From Gracilibacillus sp. YIM 98692 (GTDB lineage: Bacteria; Bacillota; Bacilli; Bacillales; Amphibacillaceae), in the NCBI RefSeq assembly GCF_010993965.1, contig NZ_WIXM01000030.1:1-45826 (forward strand): a stretch of DNA of 45,826 bases, read 5' to 3'. The notes beneath the pieces were generated by a model that was given only the letters and a program-made list of their open reading frames with translations, was not told the origin of the DNA and ran no database searches. The stretch's first letter is position 1; each line of letters opens with the position of its first letter. A program made the translations under genes and the position numbers. Positions 9,375-21,316 of the stretch are shown piece by piece.

Positions 9375-10421
9375 ATGGATGTAAGAACAGATGTGATCAA
9401 CGTACAAGATCAGCAATGGCGAGAATTTACATTGGTAAATAATAACGGAATGGAAGTTTCAATATTAAATTTCGGAGGTATTATTACTAAGATCTTAGCA
9501 CCAGACCGTGACAGCAAGCTTGAAAATGTTGTTGTCAGCTTTGATGATTATACTGATTATTTAGATAACCCTGGTTATTTCGGTGCCTTAATAGGACGTG
9601 TAGCTGGGCGGATTGAGAATGCACAGTTTGAATTCGATGGAAAAACATACACATTACCTAAGAATGAGGGAGTGCATCATCTACATGGTGGGGAACCAGG
9701 TTTTCATAAATCCATTTGGACCGTTGCTCCTTTCGAAAATAATGAAGAAGTTGGGTTGACCCTCAAGTTAAATAGTCAAGATGGAGAAAACGGGTATCCA
9801 GGCAATCTAAACATGACTGTCACTTATACTTTAAACAACGAAAATGCCTTATCGATTACATATAAGGGCGATTCTGATCACAAAACCGTATTAACAACTA
9901 CTAATCATTCCTATTTTAACTTAAGTGGTGATTTAAAATCAGATATTCAAAATCATGAAATTCAATTAGATTGCAGTCAATTTGTAGAATTAGATGAAGA
10001 ATTGATTCCTACAGGCAATATATTAGACGTGGATCATACGCAATATGACTTTCGTAACGGAAGACCTATGAAAGATGGTGTTGATTCTGATTTTAAACAA
10101 AATTTAGTCGCTAATCACGGCTACGATCATTATTTTATTTTTGATCATTCTAAAAAAGAAAGCGCCGTCGTAAAAGACAAAGAAAGCGGGCGCCAATTAA
10201 CAGTATTGACGGATCAGCCTGGTGTTGTCATGTACACATCCAACAATTTACCAGAAGGTCTTAAATTACGTGAACGTGAATCGACGAAGTATTTAGGACT
10301 TTGCTTAGAAACTCAAGCATCTCCTGCTTCGATTCACCATGAAGGGTTTCCATCTGTATGGCTGGATAAAGGGGAAACATATTTTAAGAAGACAACTTTT
10401 GTTTTTGGGACATTTGAATAA
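9375..10421 (+). CDS. galM: Aldose 1-epimerase (galactose mutarotase)
   Basis: A 348-residue beta-sandwich mutarotase converting beta- to alpha-galactose for GalK. Family motifs GRVAGRIENAQF, NEGVHHLHGG, TNHSYFNLSG (catalytic His) and CLETQASPAS (catalytic Glu) are present. ATG 9375 has GGAGG at 9361-9365; an in-frame ATG at 9348 lies inside galT without a ribosome site and is rejected. Last gene of the operon. Confidence 0.96.
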   Translation: MDVRTDVINVQDQQWREFTLVNNNGMEVSILNFGGIITKILAPDRDSKLENVVVSFDDYTDYLDNPGYFGALIGRVAGRIENAQFEFDGKTYTLPKNEGVHHLHGGEPGFHKSIWTVAPFENNEEVGLTLKLNSQDGENGYPGNLNMTVTYTLNNENALSITYKGDSDHKTVLTTTNHSYFNLSGDLKSDIQNHEIQLDCSQFVELDEELIPTGNILDVDHTQYDFRNGRPMKDGVDSDFKQNLVANHGYDHYFIFDHSKKESAVVKDKESGRQLTVLTDQPGVVMYTSNNLPEGLKLRERESTKYLGLCLETQASPASIHHEGFPSVWLDKGETYFKKTTFVFGTFE

Positions 10422-10462
10422 AAAAGAGGGGCTTTTTGAAAAAGTAAACTCATTATACACAC

Positions 10463-10513
10463 GCAACTGAAATATACTCTTCTTCCGCCAAGAATCTCGT
10501 ATATTTCAGTTGC
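10463..10513 (+). terminator. Long perfect hairpin after galM, terminator or repeat relic
   Basis: A perfect 15-bp inverted repeat, GCAACTGAAATATAC and GTATATTTCAGTTGC, with a 21-base loop, 41 bases after galM, followed by TGTTTATTTT. It fits a weak terminator. On the minus strand its core GCGGAA...GTATATTTC resembles the degenerate repeat at 27936-28007, so it may be a repeat-derived palindrome used as terminator. Confidence 0.6.
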
Positions 10514-10824
10514 TGTTTATTTTAACCATTCGCAAACTTCCTTTTTAAACAACACGCCTCACCTTACATATCCCTAAAAACTATAGCTCCGAAACGATAA
10601 GCAATCACCCTTCCTATTGGAAATAGTATCCATTACATCTAATAACCTCGGATGGATAACATAGCTATTATAGTGAGGCTTTCTACTCCGTGTTTTTTTC
10701 AAGGCATTTACAACATTAATTTTTTCCAGTATCATCTAGTTTTTTCGCACAATTCAGTTGACGCTCTCATAATCGATTGAGCAAAAAATTGTATCAACGA
10801 TTGGTTGATCTCCCTTTTCAAAAT
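10514..10824. other. Intergenic stretch without a supported gene
   Basis: No gene is supported here. One minus-strand frame stays open from ATG 10735 to TAG 10574 (53 residues, rich in Lys and Arg), but no ribosome site precedes it. The 8-bp pair TCCCTTTT (10811-10818) and AAAAGGGA straddles the end of the neighbouring gene relic. It is probably decayed DNA left after loss of the DUF2264 gene body. Confidence 0.5.
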
Positions 10825-11061
10825 TCATATAGTCTGACGAAAAGGGATTAGTTGCAAATTGCACACACCTTCTAACCACGTTGCCATCCCATTTGCCAGT
10901 CTAGCAAATGCCTCTAGATACGAAAAATTTCCTTGTTTTTCCTGGTTGCCTTGTTCAACCGGCATTTTCTCTTTAAGCTGCTCTTCTTCCAATGCTTGAA
11001 TCACTGGGTCAGCTATTTTCATCAATATCTCTAACCAAATCGCTCTATCATTATTTACCAT
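10825..11061 (-). pseudogene. Truncated DUF2264 gene (N-terminal fragment)
   Basis: The 78-residue frame begins like a DUF2264 protein: NDRAIWLEILMKIADPVIQA, then LKEKMPVEQ, then FSYLEAFARLANGMATWLE. Complete family members are several hundred residues and usually sit in plant-polysaccharide operons. Here similarity stops after WLE, followed by about 14 unrelated residues and a stop, so more than 85% is missing. The start at 11061 still has a good AAAGGAGAG ribosome site, consistent with recent loss by deletion. Its place after the DUF624 gene suggests it once ended the transporter operon. The assignment rests on remembered family motifs. Confidence 0.72.
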
Positions 11062-11080
11062 ATAATTATGCTCTCCTTTC

Positions 11081-11707
11081 TTAGTTGTAAGAATGAAGAG
11101 GTTTCTTATTCTCAACTTGTTGTAATGCTTGGTAGGAAAACCACATTGTAATAAAACTCAATGCACTGCCTGTAAAGACAAGAATTATTCCAGGAATATA
11201 AAGTGCAATAAAAAAATAAGCCAGTATGTTTACTATAATTAGAATGGTTTTGAGTGGTGAAGAAAGTGCTATGACAAACGTAAAAATGATGGACTCTATT
11301 ATTCTTACATCATAATGTACATATATTGGGAAAATATAAATAAAAATAATACTTATTAAAAAAGCAAGTCCAAAAACAAAAAACAGGAGGATATTTCCTA
11401 TCCATGAATGAATCGAATAGGCTAACATCATATTAATATATATCAACAAACCAAACATGAGGAAGGTATATCCTATTAAATTAGCATTTTTGAAGTTGCT
11501 TTTATACTCTATCCAAAAGGTTCTAAATATTGGTAAGTCTTTATTTCCTCTTATCCATTTTCTTTCAATTGCAAACATTGCTACTAAGGCTGGAAAAAAG
11601 CCGAATAAAATAAGTCCGATTGCACTGAATGCCATCCAAAGAAAATTAAGGTATGCAAGCCTTGTGATCCAAACAGCTGTTTTATATAGAATACCTTCAT
11701 GATTCAT
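11081..11707 (-). CDS. DUF624 membrane protein (YesL family)
   Basis: A 208-residue integral membrane protein with about five hydrophobic segments and the family opening YKTAVWITRLAYLNFLW, followed by FFPALVAMFAIERKWIRG. B. subtilis YesL, beside the YesMNOPQ genes, belongs here; the biochemical role is unknown. I use ATG 11707 rather than GTG 11752, because the upstream stretch forms a terminator hairpin and the family normally starts just before the TRLAxLN motif. A second member, 207 residues, lies at 39391-40014. It probably helps or modulates the adjacent sugar importer (inference). Confidence 0.87.
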   Translation of the reverse strand: MNHEGILYKTAVWITRLAYLNFLWMAFSAIGLILFGFFPALVAMFAIERKWIRGNKDLPIFRTFWIEYKSNFKNANLIGYTFLMFGLLIYINMMLAYSIHSWIGNILLFFVFGLAFLISIIFIYIFPIYVHYDVRIIESIIFTFVIALSSPLKTILIIVNILAYFFIALYIPGIILVFTGSALSFITMWFSYQALQQVENKKPLHSYN

Positions 11708-11734
11708 ATTATCCAGTCCTCTTCCCAATGAATT

Positions 11735-11760
11735 AAAAAAGGAGGCTTTCACCTCCTTTT
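11735..11760 (-). terminator. Terminator between the binding-protein and DUF624 genes
   Basis: On the minus strand AAAAGGAGG-TGAAAG-CCTCCTTTTTT, starting 3 bases after the lipoprotein stop. It should end most transcripts there and leave the binding protein more abundant than downstream products. Confidence 0.82.
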
Positions 11761-11762
11761 GA

Positions 11763-13163
11763 TTAATTTCTGTTTTCTAACCATTCTGTACTTTCTTTTT
11801 GTGCTTTTTCAACTGCTTCTTGAGCAGACCTTTTACCCGTTAAAGCAGCTTCTACTTCAGAAGTTAATATAAATCGAGGCTGTGATGAAGCCCAAGGATA
11901 TCTAGGAGTCCATGGCGTACTCATCGCTTCTAAAGTTGGTGCCATCAAGTTTTCTACTTCTGCATAACTATCCCATGTTTTTACAGACTTAATGGATGGC
12001 ATAGCATTTGCTTCTTCAAATACATATTGTTGCATGACGTCACTCGTTGCAAACTTCATCCATTCCCAGGCTAATTCTTTATTTTCACTATCTTTAGCCA
12101 TTGTAATTGGACTTCCCGCAAACATACCTCCTTGATTTTCATCATTTTTAAACTCTTGAGCAATGCCAATACGATCTCCAAGTCCTTGAGCATATGCTGG
12201 CATTATAGTGTCTCCAGGACCTTGATTTAAAACAATACCAATATTATTATCCTGTGTTAACCATTTCTCATTACCTTGGTCACTGACAAGACCTTCTGGT
12301 GCATATTCCTGCATCTCTAATAACCACTCTAAGCCTGAAACCATTTCTGGGCTATCAAATTCAAATTCAATTTCATCCCAAGCAAAGCCTGTTCCCCAAC
12401 GACCGTTTTGACCTTCTGCTAAGTTAATAAGAGTAAATGCCGAGGACCAATCTCCACGGAACCAAATCCCGTAGTTTTGCTCTCCCGTAACAGGATTCTT
12501 ACCTGTCATTTGTTTAGCTTTTTCTGCTACTTCTTCCATCGTAGGGTAATCAGATAAATATTCTACTCCCCACTCATCAAATAATTGCTTATCATACGTA
12601 ATGAATCGAGCATCGCCTAAAAAAGGTAAACCGTAAATTTGTAATTCGTCACTATCAGGTCCTAATGCTTTCCAACCATCTACTTGCTTATCAATAAACT
12701 TGTCTAAGTCAAATTCATCATCTTCTTCAATGTATGACTGCAACGGCTCCACTACACCTTGAGCGGCAAAATCTGCTATACCAGGCATTTGATATACGTC
12801 AGCTTCCCCTGAAGTGATCATGGCTTGTGTTTTTTCTGTATACCCTTCCCAAGGCATAATGATAAACTCTACTGTTGCGCCTGGATGTTGACTTTCAAAT
12901 TCTTCCTTAAGCACTTCTAAACCTTTTGTTTTCTCACCAGTTATTGGGTCAGTCGAAGCCTCCATGGTAAAATCACCAATTAGTTGTACGCTTATAGATT
13001 GCCCTTCCCATTCACCTTCTCCGCCTGAACCTTCACTTTCTGGATTATTATTTCCTTCTGAAACGTTATTACTTGCCCCATCATTTGAACTACACCCTAC
13101 AAGAACTGCTGCAACTAACAATGCGAATGATAACAATAGAAAAGATCTTTTTAATGAAAGCAT
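11763..13163 (-). CDS. Sugar ABC transporter substrate-binding lipoprotein (YesO-like)
   Basis: A 466-residue family 1 solute-binding protein anchored outside the membrane. The signal peptide ends in the lipobox LVGC with the lipidated Cys at residue 24, followed by a Ser/Asn/Gly/Glu linker. The mature part has the usual features, such as EGYTEKTQAMITSGEADVYQ near residue 105 and an aromatic-rich C-terminal lobe. GGGGG lies 7 bases before ATG 13163. Two permease genes precede it and an AraC gene leads the cluster. No ATPase gene is nearby. Substrate is likely an oligosaccharide; YesO of B. subtilis serves rhamnogalacturonan uptake. Confidence 0.92.
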   Translation of the reverse strand: MLSLKRSFLLLSFALLVAAVLVGCSSNDGASNNVSEGNNNPESEGSGGEGEWEGQSISVQLIGDFTMEASTDPITGEKTKGLEVLKEEFESQHPGATVEFIIMPWEGYTEKTQAMITSGEADVYQMPGIADFAAQGVVEPLQSYIEEDDEFDLDKFIDKQVDGWKALGPDSDELQIYGLPFLGDARFITYDKQLFDEWGVEYLSDYPTMEEVAEKAKQMTGKNPVTGEQNYGIWFRGDWSSAFTLINLAEGQNGRWGTGFAWDEIEFEFDSPEMVSGLEWLLEMQEYAPEGLVSDQGNEKWLTQDNNIGIVLNQGPGDTIMPAYAQGLGDRIGIAQEFKNDENQGGMFAGSPITMAKDSENKELAWEWMKFATSDVMQQYVFEEANAMPSIKSVKTWDSYAEVENLMAPTLEAMSTPWTPRYPWASSQPRFILTSEVEAALTGKRSAQEAVEKAQKESTEWLENRN

Positions 13164-13212
13164 GTTCTAACCCCCTATTTTTAATAATTTAAAAACTAGA
13201 AGTAATTAATTA

Positions 13213-14052
13213 TTACCCCTTTACCCCACTTAGTGCAATACTTTGTATAATGTATCTTTGTAAGAAAAGATACAGTACTACTATTGGCAAAATACTAACA
13301 GTGGCTAAAGCCATTGTTAAACCTCCTAAACTTGTTCCATTCTCTAACGAAAAGCTGGCGAGATATAATGGAACGGTATGAAGCTCTTGACTATTTAAAA
13401 CAACTAATGGCCACATGAAATCATTCCAACTCCAAATAAACGATAATATAACCATTGTAGCGGCAATTGGTCCCGATAAAGGCAGATACACATTGAAAAA
13501 TATTCTGAATTCTCCAGCGCCATCAATTTGCGCAGCTTCCCGAAGAGTAGAAGGTAGTTGATCGAAAAACTGTTTACATAGGAAGATAAGCATTCCATTG
13601 ATCACTGTTGGTAAAATCAATGGCCAAAAACTATTTAATAATCCGAAACTATTGAAGAGAGTGTATAATGGAATTAGTCTTGGTTCCATTGGTATCATTA
13701 AAGTACATAAAACTAAGATAAATAATAGTTTTTTATGCTTAAAATCACCTTTTGAAAAAGCATAACCAGCTAATAATGATGCAAAAACTTGTAAAAACAC
13801 AGAACTAGTAGTAACGATACCTGAGTTAATATATGATTGGATTAACCTTCCATTCTCAAATACAATCCCGTAATTAAATCCAGATATCGTTTCAGGAATT
13901 AATCTTGGTGGAAATGGCATTGTAATATTTGCTGTCCGGTCAAAACCAACACTCACCATCCATACAAATGGCATCATTAACAAAATACCGAACACCAATA
14001 GAACGAGAAATTTTACTGCACCAGACATACGCTCCATAGACTTTTGGTTCAT
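13213..14052 (-). CDS. Sugar ABC transporter permease (YesQ / MalG type)
   Basis: A 279-residue inner-membrane permease with six predicted membrane segments and the cytoplasmic EAA loop LREAAQIDGAGEFRIFFNVYLPLS near residue 180, where an ATPase docks. ATG 14052 has GGGGGG 7 bases upstream; a TTG at 14058 is too close to it. Partner of the neighbouring permease at 14078-15010. Confidence 0.93.
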   Translation of the reverse strand: MNQKSMERMSGAVKFLVLLVFGILLMMPFVWMVSVGFDRTANITMPFPPRLIPETISGFNYGIVFENGRLIQSYINSGIVTTSSVFLQVFASLLAGYAFSKGDFKHKKLLFILVLCTLMIPMEPRLIPLYTLFNSFGLLNSFWPLILPTVINGMLIFLCKQFFDQLPSTLREAAQIDGAGEFRIFFNVYLPLSGPIAATMVILSFIWSWNDFMWPLVVLNSQELHTVPLYLASFSLENGTSLGGLTMALATVSILPIVVLYLFLQRYIIQSIALSGVKG

Positions 14053-14077
14053 CTTCAATCCCCCCTTTTTTTAATAG

Positions 14078-15010
14078 TTATAGTTTCATCTTAGATACTT
14101 TTAGATTGATGAACGTAAATATTAAAATAATCACAAACATAATATAGGTTGCCGCGGAGGCAATTCCAAATTCAAACCCTGTGAAGCCTCGTTCGTATAT
14201 AAATGCACCCATGGTTTGAATCGATCTTGCGGGACTTCCATTTGGACCTCCTAGCACATATACTTCGTTGAAACGCTGCAAACCTCCGATCCAGCCAGTA
14301 ATTAATAAAAATGCAAAGGTGCCTGACATGTTTGGTATTGTGATAAATAGCCACTGCTGAATTCCACTTGCACCATCAATTTTAGCTGCTTCATACAACT
14401 CTGGTGATATGGCTTGTAAATTAGCTAAACAGATAATAATAACAAAACCTATCCAATGCCAAACAGCTAATAGAATGACACCCCATTTAGAGGTCGATGG
14501 ATCAGAAAACCATGTTGATGTTGGTAAGCCTAAAGAATCTAAAGCGTAGTTGACAACCCCCATCTCTGGGTGTAAAACAAATTGGAAGATCATTGCGGCT
14601 GCTACAATAGATGTTACGTTTGGAAGAAAGTAAATTACTTTAAAGAAGTTCTGACCTTTTCTTACAGAATTAATTAAAGAAGCAAAAACAAATCCAAGCG
14701 GAATGGTAATCATAATTTGGAAAAAACCGATAAAGAACGTGTTCCATACCGTATTCCAAAATGTTTTCGATGTTAATACTTGCTCAAAATTTCGTATACC
14801 AATAAACTTTTCAATCGTTCCATTCGATTGAAAAAAACTTAATCGAAATGATTCAACAATTGGGTAAACCATAAATAGTAAAATCCCCAAAAAACTGGGT
14901 AATAAAAAGATATACCATGTAATGGCTGCCTTTCGTTTTTTACTTTTTAGTGTTTCTACATCATTGCTGATGCCTACCGACTGGTCTCCTTCATTACTTT
15001 GCAATTCCAT
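14078..15010 (-). CDS. Sugar ABC transporter permease (YesP / MalF type)
   Basis: A 310-residue permease, matching the B. subtilis YesP length of about 309. A hydrophilic N-terminal tail rich in Ser, Glu and Lys is followed by six membrane segments starting WYIFLLPSFLGILLF, and the EAA loop LYEAAKIDGASGIQQWLF near residue 210. The frame is open to 15157, but ATG 15010 has AAGGAG at the right distance, and a perfect cre box at 15056-15069 lies in the would-be extension. First transporter gene of the AraC-linked cluster. Confidence 0.92.
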   Translation of the reverse strand: MELQSNEGDQSVGISNDVETLKSKKRKAAITWYIFLLPSFLGILLFMVYPIVESFRLSFFQSNGTIEKFIGIRNFEQVLTSKTFWNTVWNTFFIGFFQIMITIPLGFVFASLINSVRKGQNFFKVIYFLPNVTSIVAAAMIFQFVLHPEMGVVNYALDSLGLPTSTWFSDPSTSKWGVILLAVWHWIGFVIIICLANLQAISPELYEAAKIDGASGIQQWLFITIPNMSGTFAFLLITGWIGGLQRFNEVYVLGGPNGSPARSIQTMGAFIYERGFTGFEFGIASAATYIMFVIILIFTFINLKVSKMKL

Positions 15011-15055
15011 TTGACTCCTTACCAAAGACTTCCCCTCCTTTTTCCCAACACTTTT

Positions 15056-15069
15056 TGTTAGCGTTTCCA
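15056..15069 (-). promoter_or_regulatory. cre box (CcpA site) before the YesP-like gene
   Basis: On the minus strand TGGAAACGCTAACA fits the consensus TGNAANCGNTNNCA at every fixed position. It is 46 bases before the ATG, indicating glucose (carbon catabolite) repression and a promoter between araC and the transporter genes. Confidence 0.75.
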
Positions 15070-15172
15070 TTTGTGTTTGATAGAAATATTGAATACTTGT
15101 TAAATTAATCATATTACAGATTGCTTCCTTATACTTGACTGAAATTGTCTCAGTCATTTGTTAGGTTGCATG

Positions 15173-16090
15173 TTATTGCTCAAACAAATTTTTTAAAAAT
15201 TTGTCTGTATCCTTTTCGTCAATTCCTTTATTCCGATACTCAGATGGCGCTACATTAAAATATTTACGAAACCTCCGGCTGAAATGGGAGGCGCTTTCAA
15301 AACCGGATTCTAATGCCACATCTAAGATTGTTTTTTCAGGATGCATCTCTAGCAAATATTTAGATCTTAATAGCCTTCTTTGCATTAAATATTGCATAAC
15401 GGTTATTCCTGTAATATCTTTAAAAATTCTAGACATATAATATTTACTTATATGAAGATTATTAGATATATCATCTAAAGTTACATTGTATTGAAAATGA
15501 TGGTCTATCCATGAAATAATCTTATCCACATGGGTTTTTTTATCTGTATTACCCAACATTACCTTATCTAACTTTGATTTACTTAATTCATACAAGATAA
15601 ACAATAGTTCGACTAGAAGAGTGGTTACTTCTCCTTTTACCATCCGCTTCTCAGTCTTATTTTTCTTAGGAATTTGGGAATCTAGCTGCTTCATGTGGAT
15701 CTTTTTTAATAATGCATGTATTTCCTCAAACTTACATGGATCGATATTTCGAAACAATGTGTTAGTAAGTTGATCAAAAGGGGTTAACAATTCAGGGACA
15801 TTTAAGGTTTTAAGTATTGGCTTTATCCACTCAGGCGAAAACTCAATCACGCTTCTTTCATATGCAATACCTTCCTTTGGGCTTGGCCCATGCAAAGCGG
15901 AACCATTCATAACAATAATATCATTCTGTTGCAGTTGAACGACATGATCATTTATTAAATATTTACAATCTCCTTGATGAAACAAATAAATCTCAAAATA
16001 ATCATGTGAATGTAAAAAGAAATCCTCTCTCCTAAAATCCACATCTATATTCCTATAATATAAATAAAGATTTTCTACTAAACTATGCAT
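15173..16090 (-). CDS. AraC family transcriptional regulator
   Basis: A 305-residue regulator. An N-terminal cupin-like sensor half (EDFFLHSHDYFEIYLFHQG near residue 21) is followed by a C-terminal double helix-turn-helix from about residue 190, with ISNNLHISKYYMSRIFKDITG and VALESGFESASHFSRRFRKYF. Such proteins usually activate adjacent sugar operons when a sugar binds the cupin. It lies just upstream, same strand, of the YesPQO-like transporter genes, the likely target. Ribosome site GGGGAGTGA precedes ATG 16090. Confidence 0.92.
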   Translation of the reverse strand: MHSLVENLYLYYRNIDVDFRREDFFLHSHDYFEIYLFHQGDCKYLINDHVVQLQQNDIIVMNGSALHGPSPKEGIAYERSVIEFSPEWIKPILKTLNVPELLTPFDQLTNTLFRNIDPCKFEEIHALLKKIHMKQLDSQIPKKNKTEKRMVKGEVTTLLVELLFILYELSKSKLDKVMLGNTDKKTHVDKIISWIDHHFQYNVTLDDISNNLHISKYYMSRIFKDITGITVMQYLMQRRLLRSKYLLEMHPEKTILDVALESGFESASHFSRRFRKYFNVAPSEYRNKGIDEKDTDKFLKNLFEQ

Positions 16091-16120
16091 TTACTTCACT
16101 CCCCTAAATCAATGTATCAT

Positions 16121-16270
16121 ATAAAGAGAGACTACCATCAGTGGGGTTTTCCTCATCCCCCACTGATGGTTAGCGAAACTTATCAGGATGTTAGCGCCCC
16201 CACTTCTACTTCTTTCATTATGCTAAGTCTGGAAGTGGGGGCTTACGGACGATTGTTCACCGTGATAAAA
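16121..16270 (+). repeat. Dispersed hairpin-pair repeat, copy 2 (most complete)
   Basis: About 150 bp with two perfect hairpins: CCATCAGTGGGG/CCCCACTGATGG (16135-16169, 12 bp) and GCCCCCACTTC/GAAGTGGGGGC (16196-16242, 11 bp). The linker is TTAGCGAAACTTATCAGGAT, and the tail is CTTACGGACGATTGTTCACCGTGATAAAA. Related copies lie at 90-207 and 26648-26704. There is no coding content. Structure and spread suggest a non-autonomous mobile element, possibly IS200/IS605-related. It lies between the araC gene and the 16395-16465 palindrome. Confidence 0.85.
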
Positions 16271-16394
16271 TGCAGCACTCTTTCATTTTTAAAAAACGTT
16301 CAAAAACGGAAAGACTAGCTTAAATTTCTATTTTTCTAGCTATTCACTTTCATAAGAATGATTTATGATAACTTCAAATAAGCTTAAAATTTTA

Positions 16395-16465
16395 TACGGA
16401 CAGTTCCTGCACCCGGGGAGCGTCTTTCGGTGTCTGTCGTTTGTATATAAGGAACTGTATCCAAT
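16395..16465. repeat. Imperfect palindrome, possible repeat element
   Basis: ACAGTTCCT (16400-16408) and AGGAACTGT (16450-16458) are a perfect 9-bp inverted pair; around them GGA/TCC extends the pairing with a bulge. The 41-base interior contains GCACCCGGGG and CTTTCGGTGTCTGTCG, more GC-rich than its surroundings. It follows the isomerase gene on the minus strand but has no good T-run, so it looks more like a repeat than a terminator. Confidence 0.45.
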
Positions 16466-16491
16466 AATGGTTTTATAAGGATTCCACATTC

Positions 16492-17349
16492 TTATTCCTC
16501 TGCTATATGCTTTAACTTTTTTAACCACTCCAAATTATATGCCAATGTTGTATTCGTATCTTGTTTAGCACTGAAATCCTCTACGCCTATATAACCTTCA
16601 TAATTCACAGATTTTAAGTCTTTGATCACTTGTACCCAATCTACAATTCCTTTATCTACTAACTCCCATTCTACTTTCCATTTATGATTCGGAAGAGATT
16701 CATCTTGAGTCCAAATTGCATTTTTAATATGAACGTGAGCCAAATAAGGACCTAATAACTCCATCCCCATGCGGTAATTCTCATACCCTTCATGCACCAT
16801 ATTACCAGGATCAAACAATACACCAACATAATTTGGATCTAAACCCTCTACTAATCTATAAGCTGCACTGGCACTTGCTGCAATGGTATTATGATGAGTC
16901 TCTACAAGGCCCTTTATTCCATATTGTTTACATAATTTCTCACTATCCTTAAGATATCGCTTACATTTATCAAACAGAACATGAAAGTTTTCTGACCTAT
17001 CATACTTGGGAACACCTAACCGAATATATTTTGCCCCAAATTTATTGGCTATTTTTAATACTTGTTCCGTATCATCAAGATCATCACCCTTCAAATAAGG
17101 GGTTACACTAATAACCTCTATATCCTTAGCATTGCTTTTGGTTTTAAGTGTATGGATTTCTTCGTCTGTTATAGATGGAGAAATCGTACAAAGGTTATTA
17201 CCCCAAAAACTGATTGATTCTTTTTTTATGGCATCCGGAATTTCTTTGAAGCGCCATTCTACTCCATCAAAACCTAGCTCACTTAAATGTTCTATTAACT
17301 CGTTAGGATTCATATCTGGCGTCATTACCGAAAAAACTGAAAACTTCAT
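16492..17349 (-). CDS. Sugar phosphate isomerase/epimerase family protein (AP endonuclease 2-like TIM barrel)
   Basis: A 285-residue xylose-isomerase-like TIM barrel protein. Visible features: LIEHLSELGFDGVEWRF near residue 20, a metal-site region LVETHHNTIAASASAAYRL near 145, VGVLFDPGNMVHEG near 175, HVHIKN near 210 and YEGYIGVEDFS near 260, giving the Glu/Asp/His/Glu set of the family. Members include inosose dehydratases, ketose 3-epimerases and enzymes for unusual sugars; the substrate cannot be assigned. It stands alone behind the lacZ terminator, inside a sugar region, and has a G-rich ribosome site (GGGTGGGG). Confidence 0.85.
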   Translation of the reverse strand: MKFSVFSVMTPDMNPNELIEHLSELGFDGVEWRFKEIPDAIKKESISFWGNNLCTISPSITDEEIHTLKTKSNAKDIEVISVTPYLKGDDLDDTEQVLKIANKFGAKYIRLGVPKYDRSENFHVLFDKCKRYLKDSEKLCKQYGIKGLVETHHNTIAASASAAYRLVEGLDPNYVGVLFDPGNMVHEGYENYRMGMELLGPYLAHVHIKNAIWTQDESLPNHKWKVEWELVDKGIVDWVQVIKDLKSVNYEGYIGVEDFSAKQDTNTTLAYNLEWLKKLKHIAEE

Positions 17350-17490
17350 TTAATACCCCACCCTTTCAAGTTTTTATCGTCATTTATTTAATAGAATAGC
17401 AAATACCACAATATATTATTCTATTTGTTTTTACGAATACCTTCTACTTTCATTATTCTGTATCATTAAATATGAGAAAGCTCTTTTTTA

Positions 17491-17521
17491 TAAAAACCAC
17501 CCGCACCAAACGAGTGGATTT
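17491..17521 (-). terminator. Terminator after lacZ
   Basis: On the minus strand CCACTCG-TTTGGTG-CGGGTGG followed by TTTTTA, a few bases after the lacZ stop. One G-U pair in the stem. It closes the iclR-dgoD-kdgK-kdgA-lacZ operon. Confidence 0.8.
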
Positions 17522-17529
17522 TATTTCTC

Positions 17530-21295
<3,766 letters not shown>

Positions 21296-21316
21296 TCCTA
21301 GATGTCTCCTCCCTTG

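Noticed and set aside
10574-10735. 53-residue basic reading frame on the minus strand
   Set aside because: No ribosome site, no recognised family, and it lies in probably decayed DNA; kept only as a remark in the intergenic entry.
16340-16528. 62-residue minus-strand reading frame
   Set aside because: It overlaps the isomerase 3' end in another frame and covers the palindrome at 16395-16465; no family features.
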